Counted from the first letter of the stretch, positions 9,643 to 19,977 are shown. The stretch: 64,000 nucleotides of DNA from an uncultured Alphaproteobacteria bacterium (GCA_958296285.1 OY282459.1:62001-126000), one strand, 5' to 3'. Numbers and translations: made by a program. The notes: a model not told the origin generated them from the letters alone.

Positions 9643-9740
9643 GAATCTATCCTTGCACAATTCGCCGCATCATGCGAAGCCACTATTATAGGAAAGCGCC
9701 GCGCGCGCCGCCATCCATAACCTTGTCTTGAAGCTGCGCG

Positions 9741-9878
9741 ATGATCAACAGACCCGTCCTGCTTTTGTTTCTGATCACCCTCCTCGCTTTTGGCGTGGCG
9801 GTCTATCTTCTTCAGGACGCGACTCCGCCGATACGCCAGATTGAGAAAACCCTGCCCGATGACTCCTTCCCGCGATAG
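9741..9878 (+). CDS. Small single-pass membrane protein (unknown function)
   Basis: This 45-residue reading frame encodes a hydrophobic segment (VLLLFLITLLAFGVAVYLL, residues about 6-24) followed by a short polar tail QIEKTLPDDSFPR. From memory, a small protein with a comparable tail ending is often found upstream of xerD in alphaproteobacteria; I cannot confirm this here. Its stop overlaps the start of the next gene by 20 bases in another frame, which suggests translational coupling. No function can be assigned. Confidence 0.6.
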   Translation: MINRPVLLLFLITLLAFGVAVYLLQDATPPIRQIEKTLPDDSFPR

Positions 9879-11709
9879 AAAGAGAGGCAGGCGCGTCCGC
9901 GCGGCTCTTTTGCCCTCTCTTCTTGCCCTCGCCCTGACGCCGCCCTTCATCTCTGCCGAAGTTTCTGCCGCGCCGCGCGATCTCGGCCCCTCATGGGACG
10001 ACAGCGCGCCCTCCCGCGGCGGCTCTTCGCCGGACTCTCCCAATTTGGACGCGCTTCCCGATCTCAATCCCGTTTGGAGCATTCCGCTTCATTTGGGCTT
10101 GTCGCGCGCCGATCCCGAAGCGCCGCCCTTATGGCCCGAGCAGGACGCGGTGAGTCTGATTCCGCTTTTCAGCGCGGCGCGCTTCACATGCGATTCGCCG
10201 GCGCTTCTGAAGGAGGCGCGGCGGATTCTGCTTTCCGAACTCCCTGCCGATCTGCGCCTCCAAGCGCTGCGGCTTTTGAACCTCTATCAATTGGGGGATA
10301 TGGCGTCCATAGATCAAATTCTCGGAATCCTGCCCATTCTGATAAGCGATTCGCGTCTGAACGATATGCGGGTTCGCAAAGCGCTGGCTTCCGGCGAAAC
10401 GGGACGCGCCTGCGCGCTCTTCCGCGCGATCGCCGGAGAGGAGGAGGCGAAAGAATGGCTTGAGGGGGATTTTATTCTGCCGATGCGCGCGCTCTGTCAA
10501 TTTTTGGAGGGTCATGTCGGCGCGGCGCAGATGATGGCGGATTTGATGCAGGAGCAGGGTCGCGGGCCGGAGGCGCTCTTCCCGCTGCTGATGGAGGCGT
10601 CCCGCGCCAAAGCGAAAGATTCCGCTCTGCCCGAAGCCGCCCCCGCCGCCGCTCTGCCCGAAGCCGCCGCTCTGCCCGAAGCCGCCTCTTTGCCCGAAGC
10701 CGCCGCGCCCGAAACCGCCACTCCCCCCGCGCCTGCCGCGCCCGCCCCCGCCGCGGGCACGCTCGCCGCGGGCACGCTCGCCGCGGGCACGCTCGCCGCG
10801 GGCAGCCTTCCGATTCTTCTCCCCGATCAGATAGACGAGATCATTCTGATTCTGTCTCGGGCGGCGCGGATTTCTTTTTCCGCCGACATCGCGGCGCGCG
10901 CCGCGCCTTCGCTGCTTCCGAGTCTGATGCGGGACGAGACGCTGCCCTTTGATCTTCGGATCATGGCTGGGGCGCGAGGCTGGGCGCGAGGGATTCTTCC
11001 CCTCAAAAGGCTCTCGCCTCTTTTCCGCGAGCATTTCGGCGAGCCTCTGCCCGCCGCCGCCGGCGCGGAGGAGCGCGCGATTCAATTGGAAGACGCGCTG
11101 AAGAAAGCGCGCCGCCTCTCGCCGACGGTCTATTTGGCGGCGCTGCGGGTTTATATGCGTTATTTAAGACGGATTCCGCCCTCGCGTTCTTTGGCATGGT
11201 TCGCGCCTTTGGCGGCGCACGCCTTTCTGCTGACCGGGGAGAATTCGCGTTTGGCGCGATGGATGAGGACGGTTCAAGCGGATTCTGACGCGCCTTCCGG
11301 AGATCAAAGCGCGCTGATGCGCCGCGCCGCGCTTCTTCTTTGGAGCGAGGCGGAAGGGGAGGCGGCGCGCGCGCTGACGCCTCCCTCCACGCAGAGACGG
11401 GACGCGCTTTCTGTCGCGCTGCGCTTCCTGTCGCCGGGCTTGGGAAGACTGGTTCCGCGCGTCTCGTCTCGGCGGGGGCGGGCGGGGGGGCGGAGCGCCG
11501 TCATTCCGATCGCCCGCCTCAAGGATGCCGCCCAAGAGGGGCGGCGGGGCGAGACAGTGTTTCGCGCCTTGATTCTTTTGGACAGGCAGAATCTGGCGGC
11601 GACGCCTCCGGCGCTTCTTCGGCAGATTCTCTTCGCCCTGCGGAACGCGAAACTGGACGCCCTCGCGCGCGCGCTGGCCGTGGAAGTCGCGCTGACTCAC
11701 GCGCTCTGA
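9859..11709 (+). CDS. Secreted protein with internal Ala/Pro-rich repeats, unknown function
   Basis: The 616-residue product starts MTPSRDRKRGRR and has a classical signal peptide (basic N-terminus, hydrophobic ALLPSLLALALTPPF, then SAEVSAA), so it is probably periplasmic. The rest is largely alpha-helical and resembles a tetratricopeptide-like scaffold, with no catalytic motif I recognise. A low-complexity linker at about 255-317 is built from tandem units encoding LPEAA and AAGTL. It lies directly upstream of xerD, whose start overlaps this stop in TGATG. I do not recognise a named family; the linker length is expected to vary between strains. Confidence 0.75.
   Translation: MTPSRDRKRGRRVRAALLPSLLALALTPPFISAEVSAAPRDLGPSWDDSAPSRGGSSPDSPNLDALPDLNPVWSIPLHLGLSRADPEAPPLWPEQDAVSLIPLFSAARFTCDSPALLKEARRILLSELPADLRLQALRLLNLYQLGDMASIDQILGILPILISDSRLNDMRVRKALASGETGRACALFRAIAGEEEAKEWLEGDFILPMRALCQFLEGHVGAAQMMADLMQEQGRGPEALFPLLMEASRAKAKDSALPEAAPAAALPEAAALPEAASLPEAAAPETATPPAPAAPAPAAGTLAAGTLAAGTLAAGSLPILLPDQIDEIILILSRAARISFSADIAARAAPSLLPSLMRDETLPFDLRIMAGARGWARGILPLKRLSPLFREHFGEPLPAAAGAEERAIQLEDALKKARRLSPTVYLAALRVYMRYLRRIPPSRSLAWFAPLAAHAFLLTGENSRLARWMRTVQADSDAPSGDQSALMRRAALLLWSEAEGEAARALTPPSTQRRDALSVALRFLSPGLGRLVPRVSSRRGRAGGRSAVIPIARLKDAAQEGRRGETVFRALILLDRQNLAATPPALLRQILFALRNAKLDALARALAVEVALTHAL
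10620..10806 (+). repeat. Coding minisatellite (LPEAA and AAGTL units)
   Basis: Within the secreted-protein gene, units of about 15-18 bases (CTGCCCGAAGCCGCC) recur four times between 10626 and 10710. A 15-base unit (GCGGGCACGCTCGCC) is then repeated three times between about 10756 and 10802. All changes keep the reading frame. The tract encodes a flexible Ala/Pro-rich linker and is a likely length-variable locus. Confidence 0.85.
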
Positions 11710-12659
11710 TGGCAGGAAAGCCGCCCCCCGCCGCCGACCTCCGAATCTTGGAGCGGTTTTTGGAAATGATGAGCGCCGAGCGCGCCGCCGCCCAAGCCAC
11801 CGAAAAAGCTTATCGCGGCGATATTGAGGATTTGTCCCTCTTTCTGTCGGCGCGGCGGAGTTCTCTGATCGCGGCGGACGCGGCGGCGCTCGCCGGCTGG
11901 GTCGCCTCTCTTTCCATGCGGGGTTTGGCGGCATCCAGCATGGCGCGGAAGATTTCCGCCGCGCGGCGCTTCTATCGCTTTTTATGTTTGGAAGGGCTGC
12001 GCGAGGAGGATCCGTCCGAAGAGCTGCGACAGCCCAAACAGCCGCGCCCCCTTCCCCAATTGGCGAGCGAGGCGGAGGTGGAGGCGCTCCTGAAGGCGGC
12101 GCGGCAGATGAAGCGCGGCAGTTTCGCGGCGCGCTATCGCCGTGCGCGCCTCTTGGCGCTTTTGGAGATTCTCTACGCGACAGGCTTGCGCGTCTCGGAA
12201 CTTGTCGGTCTTCCGCTTTCGGCGCGGGCGCGGGATCGTCAGATTCTTTTCATTGTCGGCAAGGGCGGGCGCGAGCGGATCGTGCCTCTCTCTGAGCCTG
12301 CCGAGGAGGCGCTGGATCTCTATAAGCCTTTGCGCGATCGCCATTTGGAAAAGCGCGGCGGCTCGCCATGGTTTTTTCCGTCATCGCGGGACGCGAGGCG
12401 GCATCTGACGCGGCGGCGCTTCGGACAGATTCTCCAAGAGCTGGCATGCCGCGCCGGTCTGCCGCCGGATCGGATCAGCCCGCACAGCCTGCGCCACGCT
12501 TTCGCCACGCACATGCTTGCCCATGGGGCGGATCTGCGCGCCGTGCAGCAAATGCTGGGACATGCCGATATTTCCACGACTCAAATCTACACCCATATTC
12601 TAGAAGAGCGCCTGCGGCGATTGGTTCAAGACAAGCACCCGCTCTCGCGCCAAGCTTGA
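11709..12659 (+). CDS. xerD: Tyrosine recombinase XerD
   Basis: XerD resolves chromosome dimers at dif together with XerC. The 316-residue product has an N-terminal SAM-like core-binding domain (about 8-95) and a C-terminal catalytic domain with all expected residues: R161 (ATGLRVSEL), K185 (GKGGRER), H259 and R262 (HSLRHAFATH), H285 (LGHADIS) and nucleophile Y294 (TQIYTHI). Start and stop overlap the upstream gene in TGATG. accA follows 32 bases downstream on the same strand, an order common in alphaproteobacteria. XerC versus XerD is judged from this context and from the SxxHxxRHxFATH form, so the letter is slightly less certain than the family. Confidence 0.93.
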   Translation: MAGKPPPAADLRILERFLEMMSAERAAAQATEKAYRGDIEDLSLFLSARRSSLIAADAAALAGWVASLSMRGLAASSMARKISAARRFYRFLCLEGLREEDPSEELRQPKQPRPLPQLASEAEVEALLKAARQMKRGSFAARYRRARLLALLEILYATGLRVSELVGLPLSARARDRQILFIVGKGGRERIVPLSEPAEEALDLYKPLRDRHLEKRGGSPWFFPSSRDARRHLTRRRFGQILQELACRAGLPPDRISPHSLRHAFATHMLAHGADLRAVQQMLGHADISTTQIYTHILEERLRRLVQDKHPLSRQA

Positions 12660-12691
12660 CAAGAAGGCGATGGCGGAACATTCTTAACGCC

Positions 12692-13744
12692 ATGAGCGTC
12701 TATCTGGATTTTGAAAAGCCTCTCGCCGCGATAGAAGGCGAGATTCGCGCCATGCAGGAGGTGATCGGGGAGAGCCGCGCGCCGGAACTGAAAGCCGAAC
12801 TCCGCCGCCTCCAAGAGAAAGCGCGGGCGATGCTGGGCGATCTCTATGACAATCTGACGCCATGGCAGAAAACGCAGGTGGCGCGCCATCCGCGCCGCCC
12901 CCATTGCTTGGACTATATCGCGGATCTGATGGATGAGTTCACGCCGCTCGCCGGCGATCGGCTCTATGCGGAAGATCACGCGATCATCGCCGGGGTTGGT
13001 CGTTTTTGCGGGCGCTCCCTTGTCGTTTTGGGTCAGGAAAAGGGACATGATATGGAAAGCCGCATGAAGCACAATTTCGGCATGGCGCGTCCCGAGGGCT
13101 ATCGCAAAGCGATGCGGATGATGGATTTGGCGGAGAAATTCTCCATGCCCATCGTTTCGTTCGTGGATACGGCGGGCGCCTATCCGGGCATCGGCGCGGA
13201 GGAGCGGGGGCAGTCGGAAGCCATCGCGCGCTCCATAGATCGGAGTTTGTCTCTGCGCGTTCCGAACATCGCCATCGTGATTGGCGAGGGGGGATCGGGC
13301 GGCGCTTTGGCGATCGCCGCCGCCAACCGCGTCTTCATGCTAGAGCATGCGATCTACACTGTCGCTTCGCCGGAAGCCTGCGCCTCCATTCTTTGGCGCG
13401 ATCCGGCGAGCGCGAAGAGCGCGTCCCAAGCTCTGAAAATCACCGCCGAGGATCTTTTGGATTTGGGCGTCATTGACGGAATCGTGGAAGAGCCTTTGGG
13501 CGGCGCGCATCGCGGACGCGCCCAGACTATCGCGCTTGTCGGCGATCTTTTGGACAAAGAGCTCCGCCAATTTGACAATGTCTCCCCGGCGCGCCTTTCC
13601 GCCGAGCGCAAGGAGAAATTTCTCGCCATGGGGCGAGACGTGCCGATCATGACGGCGGCGATGGCGCGTCGGCGCAAAGCTTTAAAGCGCGGAAAATCCT
13701 CGCGGGGGCGGCGCTTCCGATCTCTCAAAACGCTCAAGCGCTAA
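12692..13744 (+). CDS. accA: Acetyl-CoA carboxylase carboxyltransferase subunit alpha
   Basis: AccA with AccD transfers the carboxyl group from biotin to acetyl-CoA, forming malonyl-CoA for fatty acid synthesis. The 350-residue protein begins MSVYLDFEKPLAAIE and shows the family stretches FVDTAGAYPGIGAEERGQSEAIA and IGEGGSGGALAIAAANRV. The C-terminal 30 residues are Arg/Lys-rich, somewhat longer than in many homologues. The ATG at 12692 matches the family N-terminus. Its TAA overlaps the stop of the convergent epoxide hydrolase gene in the sequence CTAA, so the two genes share their last bases. Confidence 0.96.
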   Translation: MSVYLDFEKPLAAIEGEIRAMQEVIGESRAPELKAELRRLQEKARAMLGDLYDNLTPWQKTQVARHPRRPHCLDYIADLMDEFTPLAGDRLYAEDHAIIAGVGRFCGRSLVVLGQEKGHDMESRMKHNFGMARPEGYRKAMRMMDLAEKFSMPIVSFVDTAGAYPGIGAEERGQSEAIARSIDRSLSLRVPNIAIVIGEGGSGGALAIAAANRVFMLEHAIYTVASPEACASILWRDPASAKSASQALKITAEDLLDLGVIDGIVEEPLGGAHRGRAQTIALVGDLLDKELRQFDNVSPARLSAERKEKFLAMGRDVPIMTAAMARRRKALKRGKSSRGRRFRSLKTLKR

Positions 13745-14949
13745 AGCGCTAAAGCGCGGGCGAAGCGCCAGAGATCCTCGGCGAAGAGTTGAGGCTCCTC
13801 CATCGCGGCGAAATGCCCGCCTCTCGGAAAAGACTCATCGCGGATGAGACCGGAATAGGTCGCCTCCACCATGCGGCGCGGCGGAAAGGGAATGAACTCG
13901 CCTGGATAGCGCGCTATTCCGCAAGGCACACGGACAGTCTCGCCCGGCGGCAGTTCCATAGACCCTTCCTCAAAGAGACCGCGATAAAACCAGGTGGAGG
14001 TGGCGAAACTCCGCGTCAGGCAATAAAGCATGATGTTGCCGAGAAGCGCGTCTTTGCCGTGAGCGTTCTCAATATGATCGCCGCGGGGTTTGTCTTCGGG
14101 CTTTTTCGGGCGAATGTCCGACCATCGGTGAAATTTCTCCACGATCCACGCGGCGATTCCGACAGGGCTGTCCATCAGCGCGTAGGAGAGAGTCTGCGGC
14201 TTTGTCGCCTGCATCCGAAAATAAGCCATTTCCATCTCCATCATCATCGCGGCGGACTGCGCCCATGCCTTCTCTTCCTCTGTTTCGGGCGAGACGCCGC
14301 CGGCGCGAAGCCCAAACATATTGAGATGAATGGCGCGGCAGCCTCCGCCCTTCTGAAGCGCGTGATCAAAGCCCAGCCAGCCCGAGACCGCCGCGCCCCA
14401 ATCGCCGCCTTGCGCGATATAGGATTCATAGCCCAAGAGCTGGCGCGTCAATTTTTCCCAAAGCGCCGCCGTGCCTCTAGGACCGATCGGCTTTGGCGGA
14501 CGGGATGAAAAGCCGTAGCCCGGGAGCGAAGGCGCGATCACATCCAATCCGTCTTTGGCGTCTCCGCCGAAGCGCTCGGGATTCGTCAGGCGCGGCAGCG
14601 CCTCCATGAACTCCAAGACCGATCCCGGCCACCCATGGGTCAGCAGAAGTGCTGCCCCTTCGCCCGATCCCTTCTGATGAATAAAATGAATTTTAAAACC
14701 GTCTATCTCCGCCTTGTAATGCGGGAAACTGTTGAGCGTCTTTTCGGTTTCGCGCCAATCATAGGCGGTCGTCCAATGGCGGCACAATTGGCGGAGATAG
14801 TCTTTGTCCGCGCCATAAGCCCATCGGTCGCCGCCTTCGGCGATGACCGGCATCGGGTGATCGTCCCATGAGAAGCGCGCCACGCGCTCCAGCACGGCGT
14901 CTGTCTCTTTTGGCGAAACTTTTACGCGAAACGGCGTGATGTCGGTCAT
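13741..14949 (-). CDS. Epoxide hydrolase, alpha/beta-hydrolase family
   Basis: The 402-residue product has the N-terminal EHN-type segment typical of microsomal-like epoxide hydrolases (PFRVKVSPKETDAVLERV..FSWDDHP) and an alpha/beta-hydrolase core. Visible catalytic features are the oxyanion HGWPGS at about 105-110, nucleophile D183 in GGDWG, and a C-terminal GGHFAAMEEP that supplies the histidine. Such enzymes open epoxides by a covalent ester intermediate. The substrate cannot be read from sequence. The ATG at 14949 starts the family N-terminus; longer frames would run into the secA linker. No signal peptide is seen. It lies 19 bases downstream of secA on the same strand. Confidence 0.88.
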   Translation of the reverse strand: MTDITPFRVKVSPKETDAVLERVARFSWDDHPMPVIAEGGDRWAYGADKDYLRQLCRHWTTAYDWRETEKTLNSFPHYKAEIDGFKIHFIHQKGSGEGAALLLTHGWPGSVLEFMEALPRLTNPERFGGDAKDGLDVIAPSLPGYGFSSRPPKPIGPRGTAALWEKLTRQLLGYESYIAQGGDWGAAVSGWLGFDHALQKGGGCRAIHLNMFGLRAGGVSPETEEEKAWAQSAAMMMEMEMAYFRMQATKPQTLSYALMDSPVGIAAWIVEKFHRWSDIRPKKPEDKPRGDHIENAHGKDALLGNIMLYCLTRSFATSTWFYRGLFEEGSMELPPGETVRVPCGIARYPGEFIPFPPRRMVEATYSGLIRDESFPRGGHFAAMEEPQLFAEDLWRFARALAL

Positions 14950-14968
14950 TCTCGTCCTCCTTTGTGAT

Positions 14969-17698
14969 TCAAGCGCCATGGCAGCGCTTATATTTTTTTC
15001 CTGATCCGCATGGGCATGGATCGTTGCGTCCGACTTTCCCCCATCCCTGGCTGCGCGAGCGTCTCGGGGGCGGCGGCGGGGCGTCTTGACGCGGCGGCGC
15101 GGGCGCGGCGTCTTGACGCGTAGCGGCGTTAGGCGGGACGGCGGGAAGAGGGGCGGGAAGAGGGGCGAGGCTCTCGGCGGGGTCATGGCGGAGTTCCATC
15201 GCCGGAACAGGGGCAGGCGCGGACAGAGGCGGCGGCTCGTCTCCGCGCCTAATCTCCAGCGTCATCAGATGGCGCGTCACATCCTCTCGGATTTCGGCGA
15301 GCATCGCCTCAAAGAGCGAGAAGGCTTCGGTCTTATACTCGTTCAACGGATCGCGCTGCCCATAACCGCGCAAGCCGACCACCTGCCGCAAATGCTCAAG
15401 CCGCAAGAGATGCTCGCGCCAATGCTGATCCAGCGTCTGAAGAAGGACGGCTTTCTCTATCTCGCGCATGACGTCATCGCCGCAGAAGGAGGCTTTGCGG
15501 CGCATATGATCCGCCGCCTCTTTTTTAAGCCTTGCCGTGATTTCCTCTTCGGCGATTCCCTCTTCATCCGCCCAATCTTGAAGGGGGAGATTCAAGCCCA
15601 GCGTCCGAGACGCCTGCTCGGACAAGCCCTCCAGATTCCATTCTTCCGGATAAGATCGCGGCGGAATATGCGCCTCCACCATCTCTTCTATGATCTGCTC
15701 GCGCATATCGTCCGCGGTCTCGGCGAGGCTCTCGCCTTCAATCAGTTCCAAGCGCTGCGCGAAGATGACATGCCGCTGGTCGTTCATGACATTGTCGTAT
15801 TTGAGGAGGTTTTTTCGGATGTCGAAATTATGCCCTTCCACGCGGCTTTGCGCTTTTTCCAGCGCTTTGCTGACCCACGGATGCTCAATCGCCTCATCAT
15901 CGCGCAGTCCCAGTTTTTGGAGCATCGCGCCCATGCGCTCGGTTCCGAAGATTCGCATCAGATCGTCCTGAAGGCTGAGGAAAAACTTGCTTGCGCCCGG
16001 ATCGCCTTGGCGTCCTGAACGTCCGCGCAGCTGATTGTCTATCCGTCTTGCCTCATGGCGCTCGGTTCCGAGAATGAAAAGCCCGCCTTCTTTCAAGGTT
16101 TGGGCTTTGTCTTTTTTGTGCTCGGCTTCTATTTTGTCTTTGCGGTTGCCTGCCTTTTTCTCGGCGAGCGCCATGTCCAGATTTCCGCCGAGCTGAATGT
16201 CGGTTCCGCGCCCCGCCATGTTGGTGGCGATGGTGACGGCGCCGGCTTTTCCGGCTTGGGCGATAATCTGCGCTTCCTGCTCGTGATATCGGGCGTTCAA
16301 GACTTGATGCGGGATTCCGCGCTTTTTGAGCAGGGAGGAAAAATGCTCGGACTTCTCAATGCTGACCGTGCCGACCAGAACGGGCTGCCCGCGCTTTTGG
16401 CATTCGGCGATGGTTTCCACGATCGCCTTCGCCTTTTCCTCGGCGGTGCGATAGATTTCGTCATCCATGTCGTCTCGGCAGATCGGCAGATGGGTCGGCA
16501 CTTCGGCTACGTCCAGCCCGTAGATTTCCATAAACTCGTCGGCTTCGGTGAGAGCGGTTCCCGTCATGCCTGCCAGTTTGTCGTAGAGGCGGAAATAATT
16601 CTGAAAGGTGATGGAGGCGAGAGTCTGATTCTCCGGCTCAATCTTGACGCCCTCCTTCGCTTCCAGCGCCTGATGCAGCCCTTCCGAATAGCGCCGCCCT
16701 TCCATCATTCTGCCTGTGAATTCATCCACGATGACCAGTTTGCCGCCGCGCAGAATATAATCGCGGTCTCGCTGAAAGAGGCAATGCGCCCGAAGCGCCT
16801 GATTGACGTGATGGACGAGCGAGACATTCTCCACGCCGTAAAGGCTGCCCTCTAAGAGAGATCGCTGCCGCAAGAGATTTTCCACCGTCTCCTGCCCTTC
16901 TTCGGTCAAGGTGACGGAGCGATGCTTCTCGTCCTTCTCATAATCCTTTTCTGAAAGAAGGGGGATGATTTGGCTGACGGCGGCGTAGAGTTCGGATTTG
17001 TCCTCCACCGGCCCCGAAATGATGAGAGGCGTTCTCGCCTCGTCAATCAGGATGGAATCCACCTCATCCACGATGGCGAAGGCGTGTCCGCGCTGCACCA
17101 TTTCCTCGCGGCGATATTTCATATTGTCGCGGAGATAGTCAAAGCCGAATTCGTTGTTCGTGCCGTAGGTGACGTCTGCGGCGTAGGCTTGTCGGCGCTC
17201 TTCATCATCCATGCCGTGGAGGATTCGCCCTGTTTCCAGCCCGACATAGCGATAGATTCCGCCCATCCATTCCGAGTCGCGCTTGGCGAGATAGTCATTG
17301 ACGGTGACGATATGCGCGCCTCGTCCGGCGAGGGCGTTCAGGCAAATGGGGAGGGTGGCGGCGAGGGTTTTGCCTTCGCCCGTTTTCATTTCGGCGATTC
17401 GCCCTTCATGGAGAATCATGCCGCCCATCAGCTGCTCGTCAAAGGGGCGCTGCCCGAGCGCGCGCTTGGCGGCTTCGCGGGCGATGGCGAAACTTTCGGC
17501 GAGCATTTCGTCCAGGGGGCGTGTTTTTTGGGCTTGGTCGGCGAGTTCTTTCATTCGCGCTTTCATCTCTTCGGGGGTTTTTTTGGCGATCTCCTCCTCA
17601 AGCGCGTTGATTTCTTCCACCCAAGCGCGATAGCGGCGCAAGTTGCGCGCCGCCGCGCCGCCGAAAAGACGGCGCGTCCATTTTTCCAACCCTAGCAT
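14969..17698 (-). CDS. secA: Preprotein translocase ATPase SecA
   Basis: SecA is the cytoplasmic motor that drives preproteins through SecYEG. The 909-residue product starts [14 protein letters not shown] and has Walker A MKTGEGKT near 105, the DEVDS Walker B near 207, helicase-type motifs ([37 protein letters not shown]), and a C-terminal SEC-C zinc motif [14 protein letters not shown] that binds SecB and phospholipid. Between the scaffold domain and the zinc motif is a Pro/Ala-rich linker of about 65 residues that contains two RQDA-type units. These units are the in-frame translation of the 12-bp palindromic repeat also found elsewhere in the window. Everything needed for function looks intact. 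Confidence 0.97.
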   Translation of the reverse strand: MLGLEKWTRRLFGGAAARNLRRYRAWVEEINALEEEIAKKTPEEMKARMKELADQAQKTRPLDEMLAESFAIAREAAKRALGQRPFDEQLMGGMILHEGRIAEMKTGEGKTLAATLPICLNALAGRGAHIVTVNDYLAKRDSEWMGGIYRYVGLETGRILHGMDDEERRQAYAADVTYGTNNEFGFDYLRDNMKYRREEMVQRGHAFAIVDEVDSILIDEARTPLIISGPVEDKSELYAAVSQIIPLLSEKDYEKDEKHRSVTLTEEGQETVENLLRQRSLLEGSLYGVENVSLVHHVNQALRAHCLFQRDRDYILRGGKLVIVDEFTGRMMEGRRYSEGLHQALEAKEGVKIEPENQTLASITFQNYFRLYDKLAGMTGTALTEADEFMEIYGLDVAEVPTHLPICRDDMDDEIYRTAEEKAKAIVETIAECQKRGQPVLVGTVSIEKSEHFSSLLKKRGIPHQVLNARYHEQEAQIIAQAGKAGAVTIATNMAGRGTDIQLGGNLDMALAEKKAGNRKDKIEAEHKKDKAQTLKEGGLFILGTERHEARRIDNQLRGRSGRQGDPGASKFFLSLQDDLMRIFGTERMGAMLQKLGLRDDEAIEHPWVSKALEKAQSRVEGHNFDIRKNLLKYDNVMNDQRHVIFAQRLELIEGESLAETADDMREQIIEEMVEAHIPPRSYPEEWNLEGLSEQASRTLGLNLPLQDWADEEGIAEEEITARLKKEAADHMRRKASFCGDDVMREIEKAVLLQTLDQHWREHLLRLEHLRQVVGLRGYGQRDPLNEYKTEAFSLFEAMLAEIREDVTRHLMTLEIRRGDEPPPLSAPAPVPAMELRHDPAESLAPLPAPLPAVPPNAATRQDAAPAPPRQDAPPPPPRRSRSQGWGKVGRNDPCPCGSGKKYKRCHGA
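15081..15119. repeat. Two copies of the GCGTCTTGACGC palindrome inside secA
   Basis: Copies lie at 15081-15092 and 15108-15119, 27 bases apart, in the same plus-strand orientation as at the other loci. In the secA frame (minus strand) they read RQDA followed by prolines or alanines and lie in the non-conserved linker ahead of the zinc motif, where an insertion is tolerated. Confidence 0.85.
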
Positions 17699-17828
17699 GT
17701 CGCGCGCTCCATTCTCGTCAATCTTGTCAATCCCGCCTTTTCGGGGGCATAGTCTCATCGTCTCATCGGCGGCGAGACTGTCCGCGCCGAAGCATAGCAG
17801 ATCGCCCGAAGGAGCGCGCCCCCGCCCC

Positions 17829-19040
17829 ATGCCTCTCCCCGCCGCCCCGCCTTTTCCCGACATGCCGCCCTTGGCGGATCTCCATTTGGCGGCGGGCAGG
17901 CAGGGCGCGCCTTATCAGAACCGAGACGATCTGCTCTTCGTCTCTTTTCGGCACAGCGTTTCGGCGGCGGCGCTTTTCACGCGATCCAGCCTCGCCGCAT
18001 GGCCGGTGCGTTTGTCGCGGCGGCATCTCAAAGAGAGCGGAGGGCGGGCGCGGGCGCTTCTCGTCAATGCCGGCAACGCCAACGCGCTTTCGGGCGCAAA
18101 GGGGCGGGAGAGCGCCGAGCGCATCGCCCGCGCCTGCGCCGACAAAGCGGATTGCCCATTGAATGAAATCTTTCTCGCTTCCACAGGACGCATCGGCAAG
18201 GCGCTCGACGCCGAGCCTGTCTTGAAGGCGCTGGAGGCGTTTCCAAAAGACGCGCCTTCTCTCTCATGGGAGCGCGCCGCCCGCGCCATCATGACGACCG
18301 ATCGCTTCCCGAAAGGCGCGTTCCGCCAAACCTTCATAAAAGACGCGCCGGCGCGTCTCTGCGGCATCGCGAAGGGGGCGGGGATGATCGCGCCCGATAT
18401 GGCGACCACGCTGGCTTTTCTCTTCACGGACGCGGCGCTCTCGGCCTCCATAGCGGGGCGGCTTCTTTTAGAGGCGGCGGAAGAGAGTTTTAATGCGCTC
18501 TCGGTGGATGGCGACAGTTCCACGAACGATACGCTGATGCTCTTCGCGACAGGGGAGGGGAGGAGCGCCGCCATGTCCGATTTGACGGATTTCCGACAAT
18601 CTCTGCGCGAGATTTTGGACTCTCTGGCGCGGCAGATCGCGCGGGACGGCGAGGGGGCGACAAAGATGATGATCGTCAGAGTTTCGGGGGCGAAAAGCGC
18701 CGTCTCGGCGAGACGAGTCGCCCGCGCTGTGGCGGAGTCGCTTCTCGTGAAGGCGGCGCTTTATGGGGGCGATCCGAATTGGGGTCGGGTCGCGGCGGCG
18801 ATGGGGAAGACCGGCGAGCCTCTGCGCGAGGAGTCTCTGCGCATTCGGATAGGGGGCGCGGCGCTTTTTGACGGCGAGCCATTGGCGATCTCCGATGCGG
18901 CGGCGGCGGCGCTTCGGCGTCATATGGAGGGGGACGAGATTCGGATAGAGGCGCATTTGGGGACGGGAGAGGCGGAGGCGGTTTTTCGGGGCTGCGATCT
19001 GACCCCGGACTATTTGCGAATCAACAGCGGCGGGGATTAA
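17829..19040 (+). CDS. argJ: Bifunctional ornithine acetyltransferase / N-acetylglutamate synthase ArgJ
   Basis: ArgJ moves the acetyl group from N-acetylornithine to glutamate, recycling it in arginine synthesis. The 403-residue proprotein has the self-cleavage site ([12 protein letters not shown]), in which T193 is the expected nucleophile at the new N-terminus of the beta chain. It also has the conserved [15 protein letters not shown] and GDPNWGRV stretches. The start at 17829 is one of two close ATGs (the other at 17862). The gene is divergent from secA over 130 bases in which I see no gene. argC is elsewhere in the window (36759), so the arginine genes are dispersed. Confidence 0.95.
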   Translation: MPLPAAPPFPDMPPLADLHLAAGRQGAPYQNRDDLLFVSFRHSVSAAALFTRSSLAAWPVRLSRRHLKESGGRARALLVNAGNANALSGAKGRESAERIARACADKADCPLNEIFLASTGRIGKALDAEPVLKALEAFPKDAPSLSWERAARAIMTTDRFPKGAFRQTFIKDAPARLCGIAKGAGMIAPDMATTLAFLFTDAALSASIAGRLLLEAAEESFNALSVDGDSSTNDTLMLFATGEGRSAAMSDLTDFRQSLREILDSLARQIARDGEGATKMMIVRVSGAKSAVSARRVARAVAESLLVKAALYGGDPNWGRVAAAMGKTGEPLREESLRIRIGGAALFDGEPLAISDAAAAALRRHMEGDEIRIEAHLGTGEAEAVFRGCDLTPDYLRINSGGD

Positions 19041-19046
19041 GGGGGA

Positions 19047-19967
19047 TTAGGGGGATTTATTTTTCCGCTCGCGCTTTTTCCGAATGTCGCGGAGGGCGTC
19101 TTGGAGCGGCATTTTGGCGCTGCCGGGCTTGAGGGGCTTCGCCTGTCCGGGGGCGGGCGCCCATCCCGTCAGATAGAGAATCTCAAAGGTCGCGCGCGCG
19201 CCGCCTTCTTTGAGGCGGAAGCGGGTCTCGTAGAGACGCCGCGCTTCTTTGAGGACGGCGCGGGAGAGAGGCGTTTTCGCGCGCGCCGTCATGATGTTTC
19301 CGACAGAATCTTGGCGGATGTCGGACAAAAGCGCCGTCATGCCGTCATAGCGGAGACGGATGAGATCGCGGTCGGCGACAGAGAGGGCGAATCCGGCGCG
19401 GGGGAGGAGGTCTCCGGCGGCGCGTAGATCGGGGAAGGGGGCGATGCGGGGAGACGCGCCTCCCGTCATGGCGCTTTCGGCATGGAGAAGGGTTTCGCGG
19501 AGTTCGCATAGGGTGTTCGCGCCAAAGAGGGCGGCGAGGAAGAGTCCGTCCGGTTTTAGCGCGCCTCTTATCTGCGCGAGGACGCCCGGGAGGTCATTCG
19601 CCCAATGGAGAGACAGGACGCTCAAAATGAGATCAAAGGATTGTTTTTGGAAAGGCAGCGCCTCCTCATCGCCGATGACAAAGAGATTGTGGTCGCGCCG
19701 GAGGCGCGGCGCGAGGGAGAGAATGACGCGTTTTGGTATTTTTTCGGCGATGGCGGCGGCGTCTTCTCCGAGGGCGAGGGCGGCGCGGAATGGTCTTTTG
19801 ACGGTTCGGAGTCGCTCTTTGAGGTCGCTGGCGGCGCGGCGGATGAGGATCGCTTCCAGACTGTCGGGGGGGCGCGGGCGGCGGGAGCGTCTTTCGGACA
19901 TTTTTCGCCGTCTAAGGAGGTCTCTGTCAAAGGGCGCGGGGGCGGCGGGCGGCGGGGCGTCTTTCAT
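19047..19967 (-). CDS. SAM-dependent methyltransferase, BioC/NDUFAF5-like
   Basis: The 306-residue product has a class I methyltransferase core in which LILSVLSLHWANDLPGVLAQIRGALKPDGLFLAALFG resembles the BioC/NDUFAF5 group. NDUFAF5 hydroxylates an arginine in complex I, while BioC methylates malonyl-ACP, so the function cannot be fixed from sequence. The N-terminus is rich in Pro/Ala and Arg, and the glycine-rich SAM loop is not in its usual form (the region reads ERLRTVKRPFRAALALGEDAAAIAEK). The start at 19967 lies 10 bases from the lysK stop, both on the minus strand. The gene converges on argJ with a 6-base gap. Confidence 0.75.
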   Translation of the reverse strand: MKDAPPPAAPAPFDRDLLRRRKMSERRSRRPRPPDSLEAILIRRAASDLKERLRTVKRPFRAALALGEDAAAIAEKIPKRVILSLAPRLRRDHNLFVIGDEEALPFQKQSFDLILSVLSLHWANDLPGVLAQIRGALKPDGLFLAALFGANTLCELRETLLHAESAMTGGASPRIAPFPDLRAAGDLLPRAGFALSVADRDLIRLRYDGMTALLSDIRQDSVGNIMTARAKTPLSRAVLKEARRLYETRFRLKEGGARATFEILYLTGWAPAPGQAKPLKPGSAKMPLQDALRDIRKKRERKNKSP

Positions 19968-19977
19968 GGCGCAAAAA

